Assembly: GCA_951213105.1 (NCBI GenBank)
Contig: OX578137.1
Location: forward strand, 53,552,236-53,616,235
Length of the DNA stretch: 64,000 nucleotides
Reading direction: 5' to 3'
Source of the DNA: Amaurobius ferox
Taxonomy: Eukaryota > Arthropoda > Arachnida > Araneae > Amaurobiidae
Part shown: positions 34,948 through 46,975 of the stretch, in pieces
Numbering within the stretch: the stretch's first letter is position 1
Layout of the letters: every line of letters starts with the position of its first letter
Position numbers and translations under genes: made by a program
Notes under the pieces: model-generated
The model's database searches: none
Told to the model about the DNA's origin: nothing
Seen by the model: the letters and a program-made list of their open reading frames with translations, nothing else

Positions 34948-35756
34948 CAAGAAAGATCAATCATGCATAAAGCATTGATTATGAAACACTTCCCAACTTC
35001 AATGCAATTTTATATAAACATCTCTAAAATGCGATACATTCCTCGGTAATATTTTTAAAATTATCACAATAATACATTAATTTATTATATTTGAAAATGT
35101 AAAACTTAAACATTCATCTAAAAAAATGAACTTCATTCAAATGACGGCATTAAAATAAAAATTGCCAGGTTTAAACATCTCTAAAATGCGATACATTCCA
35201 CGCAAAAAAATTTAAAATTATCATAATACTATAATAATTTATTATATTTGAAAGCTTCAACGACAACAAATGAACTTTATTAAAATGACGTCTTCGAAAA
35301 ATTTAACGTCTGGCTCTCTGTATAAAAGCAGCGTTCCATTCATAAACTTATTTGCATACCTTTCATTCATCACAATAATATAATAATTTATTTTATTTAA
35401 AAATTTAAAACCATGGAAGTACAAGTAACTTAAATCTATGCTTAAAACTTCATCGAAAAAATCGTATGCTTCTCTTTGTAAAATCAATTAATGTTTCATT
35501 CATATCAGTTATATTGGAGAGACGATGAGCCAAATAATTTTGCATTAAAGAAATGCAGCAATTCTTATACAACTTATTTTACATCTTTTGGTGTTTACAT
35601 CCTCCATAAGAGAAAATTAGGCTTCGTTGTAGAAATAACCAACGTTTGTTGGTCATTTAAACTCAAAAATATAATAATTGCGTTGTGTCAGGATGTAGAT
35701 GCACATAATTTAAAAAAAAAGTAAAGCGGTTTTAGGACGGATAAAACACTAAATAT
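34948..35756 (-). mobile_element. RC-B element, 3' half, interrupted
   Basis: Minus orientation: the 3' stem-loop (GATCAATCATGC..GCATTGAT, about 34954-34980) comes first, followed by a repeated segment with AACATCTCTAAAATGCGATA (twice, near 35018 and 35174) and AATGACGTCTTCG. It continues to CGGTTTTAGGACGGATAAAA at about 35727-35745, where an RC-A1 copy interrupts. The 42.7-43.7 kb copy shows the uninterrupted order. Confidence 0.7.
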
Positions 35757-36702
35757 TCTTATGTGAACAATACATGACTTTTTTTATATAATGCAATGAA
35801 TTAACCACTTTAACAATAGGTTATCCTTATAGTAGATATATTATTTCCAAGTTATTGAATTTTCGTGAATTAGTCATCATTTTCATTGATTTAGCCTCAT
35901 TTTTATCCATTTGGCGAATATTTCGTTAATTTAGCAACATTTAAACAAGTCGCCAAGTTAGCGACATTCCACCAAATTCGTCGCCAAAATCTCGCCAAGC
36001 GTTATGGATGGAGAAATAAGTTATTCTTACAGCAGATATATGACTAATGGCATTCAAATACAAAAGTATTACTCAAAGTATCTTTTTTTCATGAATGGAA
36101 CGAGCTAGATCCACGAAAATTATGTCACCAAATGTATCGCATAATATTACATATGAAAAATGAACATGTTTCTGAATAGGTAATACTTTTTTTTATTTTA
36201 CATGATTTTTTGATAATTTTTTTGAAAAATGTGCAATATCTCGAGAACAGTTCATGCTAGCGTTATAAAATTTCTGTCAATCGTTTTCTAATGAGAAATT
36301 ACATAAGAAATGTTTATTTAAGTAACTTTATTAGAGGCTTTGATTTTTTGGTGATTTTTGCAAAATATCACTCGAAAATTTTGGGGGGTTCTGAACATTC
36401 GATTTCGTATAAAAACAATAGGCTTCCAGTATTCACAGATGGCGATTTTCTTACCAAATTTCGTTCAAATCAGTCCATTCATTCGTCAGTTATCGTCTCC
36501 ACAGACTCACTGACACACGCACACACACACAGGCACACACACACACACATAGTTTCACATAAACAGATAGATATCCCCTAAAAATGTTCGATTCATGATC
36601 TGGGATGCTTGAAACGTGCTCTCCCGTCGAAAACTCGAATTCAAATTTTCGACCCCGTCACAATACTTTCCTTATACATTATTGTATATAAGGAAAGTAA
36701 TA
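35757..36702 (-). mobile_element. RC-A1 element nested in RC-B
   Basis: Minus orientation: the 3' end (TATGTGAACAATACATGAC), the GTCATTTT/TCGCCAA module (about 35870-36010), ATGAATGGAACGAGCTAGA, the AACAATAGGCTTCCAG block, a (CA)n-rich tract (36510-36550), and the palindromic 5' end CTTTCCTTATACAT..TATATAAGGAAAG (36665-36697). RC-B sequence resumes directly after. The frame at 36291-36581 is similar to frames in the 5.0 and 11.8 kb copies. Confidence 0.72.
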
Positions 36703-37215
36703 TGAATTAAAAATAACTTTTAAAATCATGATTTTGACAAAAGATGAAAGACATATTTTACTTTGAAGTGAGGCACGTGATCTCTTCATATAATGGTCAC
36801 GTAATCTCTTCATATAAAGGGTGTAATTATTATTTTAATTTTAATTTAAAAAATTACTGAATATATTTCGCTGAATTTTTTTTATATATATTTTATGACA
36901 TAATTTGATTATTTCCTAAAACTTTCGAAGCGATTTGTGAATTTCAAATTCGTTTTAAAAAATGTTTGAAACATTAAGTCGCATAGGGTTCAATGTATTT
37001 CATTTTTTCAACCCAGGTTCAATCCCAAACTAATTAGGTGATATTATTCATTTATATTCCCATAGGTCCCACAGACCGTCTCAACAACATACTAAAATTT
37101 CATTTTGATAAAATCATTTTTTACGGCAGTTATCGTGCTAACGGAAAGACAGTCAGACATACAGACATAATGAACAGTGTTAATTTCAAAATTGCGCAAA
37201 AATGGTACAGAATTT
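36703..37215 (-). mobile_element. RC-B element, 5' half
   Basis: Continues the interrupted RC-B: ACTTTGAAGTGAGGCACGTG, AACTTTCGAAGCGATTTG, AACCCAGGTTCAATCC, GTCCCACAGACCGTC, and GGCAGTTATCGTGCTAACGG. All lie in the order of the 43 kb copy. The terminal hairpin is eroded. Confidence 0.68.
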
Positions 37216-37225
37216 TATAATATCG

Positions 37226-37900
37226 ATAAAAATTTTCAGGCGATTAAATTTGAAGAAATACATAATTTAATTTTTATACGGCTCCCGTACAAAAACATTT
37301 CCAATGAGTGCCCCATCCACTAATAAGATGATGTAAAAATTTGCAGCGTTTTATCATAAAAATTCTCAGATATATGCCATAGAGATATTAAACAAAGTTG
37401 GTGAGGGATAAATCACAAAATAAAATCTACATTTTTACAGCAAGAACGCAGAAATGCATCATAGGCAAATAATATCAGCCTCTTATCTTTAAGGGATCTT
37501 TGGCATGGATAGAAAACATTTTGAACAAGGTTTGCAATTATTGTGTTAAGGTATTATTTCTACACAGTGTAGATACTTTTGTACCAATAAATAGCAAAAT
37601 TATTATTTATTTAAGTAATCATTGTTTTCTTTCGTAATTTGTGTATGACCCCTGAAACGCTATCTACCGACATGATTTTTTCCCGCTAAGAACCCATGTC
37701 GATGCATCGAAAAGTGGTTTAAGTGAGCATTTTTTTCTTTTCAAATCTCTGGGACTTTTTATGATAAAATATTGAAATTTTGTACATCACCTTATTAGTG
37801 TATGGGTCACATTTTACTCATTAGAAGTATTTTTATACGGGAACAGCATAAAAATTTAAATTTTGTATTTCTCAGAATTTAATTCCCTTGAAAATTTTAA
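37226..37900. repeat. ~675-bp element with ~155-bp inverted arms
   Basis: The left arm (about 37226-37380: ATTTTCAGGCGATTAAATT, ACGGCTCCCGTAC, CACTAATAAGATGATGTA, TTTTATCATAAAAA) returns in reverse at about 37740-37900 (TTTTTATGATAAAA, TACATCACCTTATTAGTG, TACGGGAACAGC). The arms agree at roughly three quarters of positions by eye. The spacer has no open frame. It could be a foldback transposon or a source of long hairpin RNA. Confidence 0.7.
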
Positions 37901-38025
37901 TCGATTTCTCAAAATTTTGTGCCTTTTTTACGCAACTTTGTAATTTTTTATATATGTCTAAGATCAATATTTAAGGAATTAAAGCCGAGGTCAATGTTTC
38001 CGGGATACGCTATATATAATGCAAC

Positions 38026-38082
<57 letters not shown>

Positions 38083-38112
38083 GTGAGAGAGAGAGAGAGA
38101 GAGAGAGTGTGT
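38026..38112. repeat. (TA)n(TG)n(GA)n compound microsatellite
   Basis: TA repeats, then about 36 bp of TG, then about 22 bp of GA, then TG again. Confidence 0.9.
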
Positions 38113-38423
38113 GTATGGTGCAGTAAATGAAAAGAAACTTAAAGTTGAAATTTTAAATATATTATTTTCAACATAACTTAACATGACCGTAGATTGATCG
38201 TATTCGTGGAACTCATTATTATTTTATAAATTGCGTTGTTTACCGCTGATAATCCTCCAATTATTTATCTTTCGCGCTAGTTCTGTAAAAGAATATTAAT
38301 TAATATAATACTAAATGAATTGCACCATTTTAGTTTTAACAATAAAACATTGATTAACAATATAACATACTTATTCTATTCATTACACAATTATTGATAT
38401 TATTTCGGCGGAGAGAGACAACA

Positions 38424-39012
38424 TGAGACCATTATTAAAAATACCTAAAATGTATTTAAGGCCGCACCAGCACGCACTTCGCCGATCATATTACTGAAAT
38501 TAACTCGAAGTGTAATTCGCCGATCATACTGTACGGCTGGCTTGAGCACTCGTACTTATGTCATTCTCTTAGTCTGTTCTCTGTAAGTATCCTCGTTCTG
38601 TATCTCTGTTCTTATGTCATTCTAGTAGTCGGTTCTTTCTCATCGTTTTTAGGTCATTCTATCTCTATATCTAAGTGTCGTTCTGTAAGTCTTTTTCATG
38701 CTATATATGTTTTTATCGTCGTTCTTATGTCATAGGTTGTGGCTCTTTTCACCTCAGGACTGACACTCCTCCTTTGCTCTCATTGGCAGCCTTCGGGGTG
38801 ACGCTGCAAGCTTCTTCCCAATTGGTCAGCCTTTTTATCCAATGTCGTTCTTTACATTTTCTTAACAGTCCATCGACCCCTTCTTATCTTGACACCCCTA
38901 AATTTGTGATTTTAGCTGCCCTTTGGGTCAGCGTGTCATAAACAGTGACGTCTTCAGACTGGAGGTATTGTATGATGTTTAAGACACAATAAATGTACAT
39001 AAAACTGTCTCA
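38424..39012 (+). repeat. Possible solo LTR
   Basis: Bounded by TGAGAC (38424-38429) and GTCTCA (39007-39012), a TG..CA pair with a 6-bp inverted repeat. It is GC-richer than its surroundings and has an AATAAA near 38988. No perfect target duplication (CAACA versus CAATA) and no internal retroviral-type coding region are seen, so this is tentative. Confidence 0.3.
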
Positions 39013-42000
39013 CAATAACTTGTGTGAGATCTATATCTGGTCTCACAATATGGTTACAATATATACCATCGTAAAGCAATTCTAGTTGAAAAGTGTACGA
39101 GGGTTAAATTTTATATGTGCAATATCTGTAGATCGACAGTGCTATGCACCAGTAATGACCCTTCCGCTTCCGTTCAAAATATGTAAAATATAGCGTTTTA
39201 CATCGATCTATAACGAGTAACAAAGTTACTCTTTACTTTCTTTTACTTTTCCAGAACTATATCCCATAGAAATAATTTATTTTCTAAAGAGCATTAACAA
39301 CATTTTTTTTTTTGTATTACAATATATTCAGATTTATCATATTAAAAGGCATATAACAAGCAAAATAAACGCTCCAGCAAAAATGTGATTGATCTTAACT
39401 ATACATATATTTATTCTCTTCTGTAAGGTAAAAACCTATAAACATTTTACATCTTCAAGCTAGATTGAGAGATTTTGAGGTTTGTGTTGATTCCTGTGTT
39501 TATCATCTTTATTCAAGCAATTCTAGAGTTGACACTTTTGTAAAGGAATATCACCCTTATAGAATAATGGCAATTACAGCTGAACTTTTTTATAATGACA
39601 ACCTAAAAATCTGAACAAAAATAATTTATTAGTCAAAACAGAAGTAGTTCATTAAATGTATCAACTGCTGTTTGTGGCAAAATATAAAAAGACAGAGCAA
39701 AACTAAAGCATCTCTCACAAATATTCGCTTTTTTCTTCAAAGACTTATTTTTGTCTCTGACACCGAATAATACTTTGTTAAACAAATTAAATTTCAATAG
39801 AATATGAATTGTATAGTGGGCAAGGTATTTTGTACTGCGAAAATAACAAAACTGCTTATAACTACTCAATATAATACGAAACTGTTTGAGGGATACTTAA
39901 TGAATTAAAATATTCAATCGATCATATAATTAAAAAAATATAAATAATTGTCAACATTATTTATCTTACCATCTCCATTGCTCCTTCCTCGTTAGCAACA
40001 TTCCTCCACATGCATTTGCAACAAGTTCAAAGAAAAGTGAATATTTCATAAGATGGAAAATAAATTTGGCTTTGAATAAATTGATAAAAATAAATGAAAT
40101 ATTGCTTAAAAAATATTTAAAAATTGTCAAATTTGATGATATGGTTAGAAATTTCATAGTTGTCAGAACTGTAAAATTAATTACGTCTTAAATCCCTGAA
40201 AATATGAATTTTCACCGAAATTATGCTTTCTTTATAAAGTCACTGAAAACGTAATGCTTAGTCCATTCGGGATTAATTTTAAAGATACTTCTTTAAAATT
40301 CGTAGTGGTGTTAGGATTGAAACTGTGCTATAATTTCTACGAATACTATGAACAGATTAGTACGAAAATTGTGAATATTGCTCGTAATTTTGATTCCACA
40401 TTAAATAACACAAAATAATTAAATCAAATCTTGAAAAATCGCCTAGTTGTTTATCAGAACTTGTCTCTGGAAGTAACTGTGTACAAACTTCCGTAGCTGT
40501 ACATCGCTCTGGATTCCACTATAAAGCGCACAGACAGGCATTTCCTTTTGGTATTTAATATTTTATTGTGTGTATGAACTCGAAATACACTGAAAACATT
40601 TATTAGTATAAGAAATTTTTCCCTACTATTGGGGGTAGGAAACCGACAGGTGTCGTTGTTCATGGAGAGGTTCGAACTCGGGACCAATAGTATAACTACA
40701 GATATAGCTTAGATTATTACTGATACGTATTAATTCAGCATTGAATTACGGATGAGGTCGTGAGGTTCACTAAATCTTTTCAGTTCAAGATTTCACACCA
40801 AACCATTTTACTTCAACCTATTACTTCCAGTTAAAAATATTTTCTTGAAACATATTTCTCAGCATTGACTACATATCTCTGATGATGGCTCATATGGATT
40901 CAATATCGAATTCCAAAAGTGATATTGAGCTGTTCATTAGAGATTTCAATTTATGCTTTCAGAGTTGACACTTCTGGTATCCCAAATATTTGTGTGACTG
41001 TACGAAAAAAATTATGCAAAATGTAATAAAAATACTTAATTATTGCACGAAAATAAAATTTGCACATCATTTGCCACTATCAGAAGGCTCTATATAAGAT
41101 TAATGCCGCAGCACGAAATTTGTTATTTGTAGAAATAACTATGATTAAATTGCGCAGATGAAACTACATATAATATAGCATTATATTCCGCTTGCACCAG
41201 CACTTGATTATTACATCAGATTCTAGTGCAGTTGATCTATGCAGTGCATCTCACTACCCAATACAATGCTCTAACTTTAATTGCGATTAATCTCGTAATG
41301 TTTTACATTTAAATTGAATTGAACGCCTATGGCGGAAAGTGCTCCGTATGTTAAATTATATACACTGTGTAGAATATTCATTGCACAATTTATATCCATC
41401 CTAACCAGTGGAACGGCGTTAGTATCTAAGTGCAGCATCATATTACAGAGAAATGCGGTGTAAAACGGTCACGTTGAAAAGATTAGTTTAACTCCTGTAA
41501 ATTACGGTGGCAGGTTTGAGATATCATGTGTTTGAGTGAGGTGTTGCACTATTTATATCTTTATTCTTTATATATCTAATGTTTTTTATTCTTTATTATT
41601 TAGTGCTAACAGTCTATTAAGTAATACTGAGGTTTTGGGCCTGATTTAATCGTGAACGTACAGGACAGAAGATCTGTGAATAGAAAATTTGGGGACCTCA
41701 ATTGAACTAGAAAATCTGTAGATATTTGAATGTTTTATTTAAAATTTTTAAAAGGAACAAATGGAAAAGAAATGATTATTGTTTTGTAAATTAGAAATAA
41801 AATTCTCAAAGTATATTTTTATTTCGCGTTTTAGTGTATTTATATATAAAGAGCGATGATAGACTTTATTATATGACATTGCCCCTAAATTTTGGGTAGA
41901 CTTCATGTTAACAGTTTAATGAAATGCGCTAAAATAAATCCTAATGCAATATATCAAAATATAGCTAAAGATATATTTTAATCAGTAAATTCTTATTCAC

Positions 42001-42314
42001 ATGCATTCCAGCTATTAATTTTTCCAGAAAGCAAATACATGTTGTTAAGTTTCAAAAATGTATTTGAAATTCCTTTTAAAAATCAGTTTGGAATGTATGG
42101 TAAGATTTTTTCCAAATAGAACTCCATTTCTTTCTCACGCAAACTGTGTCACTGCGGTCCAAACTTACAGAAAAAATAAAGGAGTAAATTTCAATGAAAG
42201 AGAATTGCAAAAAAATAATAGCAAACAATAGATTGCAAAAAAGATAAATCCACTTTATCAATATTTAATATTTTGCTTGTTTTAACTGACAAAAAATTGA
42301 AATCCAAATAACAC
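39013..42314. other. 3.3-kb stretch, mostly unrecognised
   Basis: AT-rich, with open frames below 90 codons and no motif. At about 40655-40680 a GAGAGGTTCGAACTCGGG word is B-box-like, but no A box is found. At 40855-40885 TATTTCTCAGCATTGACTAC is the reverse of a word in the 2.5 kb tandem repeat. I see no gene. Confidence 0.5.
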
Positions 42315-42328
42315 ACTATGTAAGTGCA

Positions 42329-42620
42329 GGGCGCGGTAGCCCAGTGGTCAGCGTGCGGGAATTGCACTCGGTAGGCCCGGGTTCGATTCCCGCCACTGCC
42401 GAAACTACCGCCGTGTTCACGCGGAGTACGATCACGTTAAACATGTGGATCCATAAGTCGTTTCGAGAGGTTGGTGGTAGGGGAAGGAGGGCACGTTCCC
42501 TGTGGATGCCTCCCCTACTTGGTTCCGGTCTAAATTGGGTGGCACTTCCCGGTCGTTCAAACTGTTACCTTACACCTTTCTGGTAGGTCGGACGGTCAGG
42601 GTCTCAACAACAACAACAAT
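42329..42620 (+). mobile_element. SINE-1, complete 292-bp copy with 14-bp duplication
   Basis: Flanked by perfect copies of ACTATGTAAGTGCA at 42315-42328 and 42621-42634. The head has an A box, GGTAGCCCAGTGGTCAGCG, and a B box, GGGTTCGATTCCCGCC, the tRNA-type polymerase III promoter. The body runs CGGAGTACGATCACGTTAAA, GAGAGGTTGGTGGTAGGGG, GTCTAAATTGGGTGGCAC, and CTTACACCTTTCTGGTAGG. The tail is CAACAACAACAAT. This defines the full-length family seen in the Helitron arrays and at 1, 23.6 and 45.2 kb. Confidence 0.93.
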
Positions 42621-42634
42621 ACTATGTAAGTGCA

Positions 42635-42733
42635 CGGAATTAACACTCAAAGTTTTACAATGTTAAATAATATGTTTACACTAAATTGAACAAGCACACT
42701 TCCTTCCAGCTTTCTGTGCCTAATCCAAAGACT
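42635..42733. other. Short unassigned stretch
   Basis: AT-rich DNA between SINE-1 and the RC-B element. Confidence 0.5.
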
Positions 42734-43715
42734 AACAAGAGAGATCAATTATGCATAAAGCATTGATTATGAAACACTTTCCAACTGAAATGCAATTTTT
42801 AGATATCTCTAAAATGCTATACATTCAGCGATATTTTTGTTAATTATCACAGAGCTACAATAATTTATTTTACTTAAAACTTCATCGCATAAATGAACTT
42901 TATTCAAACGACATCATCGAATAATAAATCATCTAGCTCTCTATGTAAAAGCAGTGAATATTTCATGCATACACTTTTATTCCAGAGTTAAATAATTTTG
43001 CGTCAAAAGAATCACCATTTCTTATACAACTCATCTTACAATCTTGTTTACATTCTGCATCCATTAAAATTAGGTTTCGTTGTCGAAATAATCAAGGTTT
43101 GATGTTCATTAAAACTCAAAAATATTGTAATTACGTTGGCGCAGAATTTAGGAGCACAGAAAATAGGCAAAAATAAAGCGGTTTTAGGACGGATTCAACA
43201 CTAAATATAAATTTAAAAGTTTAAAAATATTTAATCCCCACGATATTTAATCCGGGAAAAAAGATGGACGCCATATTTTATTTTGAAGTTTGTTACGTGA
43301 TCTCTTTATATTATATGGGTGTAATTATTTCAATTTTTATTTAAAACTCTACTGAAAATATTTTACTGCATTTTTTTATAAATTTTATAAGATAATTTTA
43401 TCATTTCCTAAAATTTTCGAAGCAATTTGGAATTTTAACTTTGTTTAAAAAATGTTTGAAAAATTAGGTTCCATGAGGTTTAATGTAGTATTTAAATTTT
43501 TGAACCCGGGTTCAATCCAAAGCTAATTGAGTAATATTACTAATTTACATTTGCATATGTTCCACAGACCGTCTGAGCAACATATTAAAGTTTCATTTTG
43601 ATAAAGTCAGTGTTACGGCAGTTATCGTACGAACGGTCAGACAGACAGACAGACAGAATGAACAAAGGCATAAAGACTTTTGGACTATTTTGTAAAGCGT
43701 TAAAAAAGTGGCATT
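42734..43715 (-). mobile_element. RC-B element, uninterrupted copy
   Basis: Minus orientation: the 3' stem-loop (GATCAATTATGC..GCATTGATTATGAA) at 42740-42773, the body through CGGTTTTAGGACGGATTCAA, ACCGTCTGAGCAACATATTA, a (CAGA)n tract at 43638-43662, and a decayed 5' hairpin (ACTTTTGGACTATTTTGTAAAG) near 43677-43700. It is the reference for the interrupted copy at 35-37 kb. Confidence 0.72.
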
Positions 43716-44219
43716 CTATCATGTACGTTCCAACATAACTTTCACAACGGAACACTTTCTCTGTGTTTCAAAATGGTTATAGTTTTCTGTATTTCAAAAT
43801 ATTCGTGATTGTTTTAATTTTAAAACATAGCAATTCGTCCCATCCGTCATTAAATCACCGTTGACACCACTTTATTTAAATACTAAGAAGCTCTATGAAA
43901 AATTTATAAAAATCAGAAAAGAGTTGTGCACACAAAGTAACTTCAGATTGTTATTTAGAACAGAAACAAGTCATGGATAAAACTATCCTCTCAGATGCTA
44001 AATCTGTATTTGAATATAAAAGACTCTTATAAATGTCTCGAAAATCGAATATGCGTGTCTATTAATTTATAACACAGTGTGAACTGCTGTTGAGCTATAT
44101 AGCAATTTAAAACGCTACTCCTATTGTCAGATTTTAGTAGTGTACCACTGGCTTAAATCATTCAAATGTTCACATATGCAAGATTGCTGTGAGCACTATC
44201 TTCCGCCTAAAGACTGGCA
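43716..44219. other. Stretch with nothing recognisable
   Basis: AT-rich DNA without open frame or repeat I can support. Confidence 0.5.
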
Positions 44220-44510
44220 GGAATATATGTAACGACATTTCAAGCACGCATGGCAGTGGTTAGAGAGATAATATGGGCCTCAGGTACCAGATTATTACGA
44301 ATAATTATTCTAATAGATTACAGTGTCAAATAATCCTTTGCAGAGTAAGGAGGGAATCTCTGTATCATGTCTTAACAGGCTGTTCAGGTAATGCAACGAT
44401 GAGTGACTGTGCTCTACTAACTATGCAGATAACGCCATGTGGGTTTCGTATCAGTTGTTAGCTATCCGCAAACATATCTTTGCAATGCTTCAAATGTTGA
44501 AAAATTAGAT
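44220..44510 (+). repeat. Local direct repeat set T, copy 1
   Basis: Shares with 45.88-46.15 kb the order CCAGATTATTACGA, AATAGATTaCAgTG, ATCATGTCTTAACAGGCTGT, TCAGGTAATGcAACGATGA and AATGCTTcAAATG. The frame at 44273-44461 is not conserved. Confidence 0.55.
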
Positions 44511-45204
44511 TTATGCCAGCGTGCATACATGTGAAAATATCCAGTGAGAAATGAAATAAATAGACTGCTGTTCATAAAAACACTTTATAGTAAAACTGTA
44601 TGAAGTAACTAACCAAAAGAAGCATGCACGTATATTTTTTGCAAACAGTTGGAATGCCGCCATTTTAGTTTTATCTCTTTCTGACCATCTGAAAGTGCAT
44701 TATTGAAAGGAAAACGCAATGAAAGAAACAATTAAATACGAGATGATGTTAATACAGATTTAAGTACATTAAGTGCTCGGTGCAGAACAACGTTGAACTG
44801 TTTCAAGGAAGATTGAGATTTTATAAAAAAAATGATTACTCTTTATTAGTTTACACTTACTTTTTCTTTCTTTTCAATAATTTAAATTTCAAATATCTCA
44901 TTACTATTATGAAATTTAAAGAGATATTTTTCACTTACTCCTACTTTAATTAAAAAAGCTTACTTTTCGAAAGTTTGAGCATTCAATGAATGTATTTTAA
45001 ATGTTCCTAACAATTTTTAAAAACATGTCACCTAAAATTCCACCATTTATAAAATCGTACTTTTGAAGAGTTTTATGCCACTTGAGCTTATCAACCAGTG
45101 GCATTCACAATGAAATACTAAATTAGGGTGGAATACAAAATTTCAGCTATATGAAAAAATATAGGAAATTAATATGTTTGTTATATTATGCAGTAAGGAT
45201 GTAG
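44511..45204. other. Stretch with nothing recognisable
   Basis: AT-rich DNA; no open frame or repeat that I can support. Confidence 0.5.
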
Positions 45205-45385
45205 TAGTTTTATGGGTCCGGAAGTCCTTCCGAGAGGTTGTTGGCAGAGGAACGAGGGTATGGTCCCTGTCGAAGTCAACCTAATTGAGTTCAGGTTTAA
45301 ATTGGGCGACACTCTCCAGTCCGTTCAAACGGATAATTTACAGCTTCTGGTAGGTCCAAAGGTTTCGGTTGTAAAAAAGAACTAA
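45205..45385 (+). repeat. SINE-1, 5'-truncated diverged copy
   Basis: Starts inside the body (ATGGGTCCGGAAGTCCTTCC, GAGAGGTTG) and follows the SINE-1 order to GGATAATTTACAGCTTCTGG and TAGGTCC. The head with the A and B boxes is absent. Confidence 0.7.
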
Positions 45386-45880
45386 GCGTTTCATCCACAC
45401 AGTTTCTATTTCGGACACTTTACTCGATTTTAAATGAAAAGTATGTGCTTTCTCCGTTTATCTGATACAGTTTCTCGAAAACTCTTTATAAACTTCGTAA
45501 TTGTCGACTAATTAGGTGTATTTGAGCATGGTAGTAGAAAAGATTAGAAAAAAGTAAACCAAAAATCTCTATGGGAACATGTTCTTGAATTGCTTAAATA
45601 AAATTTTTAATTATCGTCTGAAGTTTTAAAACCAGCAGACGATATTTCTGATATATTTTTGCCGGTATACAAGTTCCACCGCACTGAAAAATATGATACT
45701 AAATTTTTCAGTACATTGTATATTTTTGTAATTTGATGCACGCGGTTTTTCAATCACTCTGCACTTAATTATAATATCTGAAGGAACAGGTCATCCACAA
45801 ACAATTCATTTCAGAATTCTCATATATGTCTAGAGTGGAGACAAATTCACAGCGATAAGCATCTAAGAATATATACGAGC
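45386..45880. other. Stretch with nothing recognisable
   Basis: AT-rich DNA between SINE-1 and set T copy 2. Confidence 0.5.
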
Positions 45881-46150
45881 ACATATCATATGCGTGTGGC
45901 ATTTGATAGAGTGATGATCACGGTCCAGGGTATTAGATTATTACGAGTATTCATTTAAATAGATTGCACTGGAAAGTAATCCTTGGTATAGTAATGATGG
46001 TGCATCATATCTTAACAGACTGTTCAGGTAATGTAATGATGACTAAGTGCGTTTGCCTAAGGGTAGAGATAACTACATGCAGGATTCATAATGGTAACTT
46101 GATATGAACCTTCAAAATATCCATACTGCTTCTAATGCTTGAAAATTGCG
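45881..46150 (+). repeat. Local direct repeat set T, copy 2
   Basis: Same order as 44.22-44.51 kb, including CATATCTTAACAGACTGTTC and AGGTAATGTAATGATGA. The spacing is about 1.65 kb. Confidence 0.55.
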
Positions 46151-46179
46151 ATTGTAAAGTGAGTTGTATAAGAATTGAT

Positions 46180-46600
46180 GATTTTTTTTTTTACTCAAAA
46201 TTATTCAACTCTGGAATCTGGAATATAAGTGATATGAATGAAATATTCTTTGATTTTACACAGAGAGTCAGATGATTTATAAAATAAAATGGTTTATCAT
46301 AGTTACAAAAATTTTGAAGAACTAATTTAAGATGAGATAAGCAAATGATGCATTTCCTATAATACTAAAAAATGATAATTACGATGCAATAAACTGCAAA
46401 ACTCTTTGCAAATTATACTTTCGAAGACATCATTTGAATAAAGTTTATTTTGTGTAACTAGTATTGTCTTTTCGATGATGTTTCAAGATTAATTTTGCGG
46501 ATGGCAATTTTTGAAGCAATTTAAAAAATAAAATTGCTTTTCAGTTGGAAAGTGTTTCATAATCAATGCTTTATGCATGATTGATCTTTCTTGTTTATTG
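46180..46600 (+). mobile_element. RC-B 3' fragment
   Basis: The right half of RC-B in plus orientation: AGACATCATTTGAATAAAGT, TTTTCGATGATGTTTCAAG, then GGAAAGTGTTTCATAATCAA and the stem-loop ATGCTTTATGCATGATTGAT, ending CTTTCTTG. The 5' half is absent. Confidence 0.7.
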
Positions 46601-46884
46601 ATCATTATGCAATCAAGTTTCAGACGAAAAGGTCATCAATGCAAGGGAATAGACAAGTAAGCATGCGTTTCACAATTAAACATAGCTACAATAAGATTTC
46701 TAGCTAAGTACCGGAGAAATTTCACTATTTACCTAGAATGAAGTGGCTAGGACGATACACTCTATTTTTGGAACGTCGGACATATTTTAGAAAAATGTCT
46801 AATTATCATATTCGACATAATCTCATATAAAATGTTAAAAATAATGGATACACAATTTTAAATAAATATTTTTGTAAAGGTATC
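46601..46884. other. Short stretch with nothing recognisable
   Basis: AT-rich DNA between the RC-B fragment and the SINE-like heads. Confidence 0.5.
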
Positions 46885-46975
46885 ATTTTCCCAGTTGGAG
46901 ATAAAACCACGATCTTCGAAATGGCCATATGATGCACTAACCTTTCATCAACACGGAATAATAACCTCCTTCTGA
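46885..46975 (-). repeat. SINE-4 type head, decayed
   Basis: On the minus strand GATGAAAGGTTAGTGCATCA is followed by GAAGATCGTGGTTTTATCTCC, a weak A box and B box, and then ATACCTTTACAA as in the 47.2 kb copy. Confidence 0.45.

Noticed and set aside
37948..38184. Minus frame with an SLSLSHTRTHTHTH stretch, and similar HTHTH frames at 8478-8862 and 11774-12163
   Set aside because: The His-Thr runs are translations of (CA)n/(GT)n tracts. The shared non-repeat part of the RC-A1 frames is reported separately as a finding, not as a gene.
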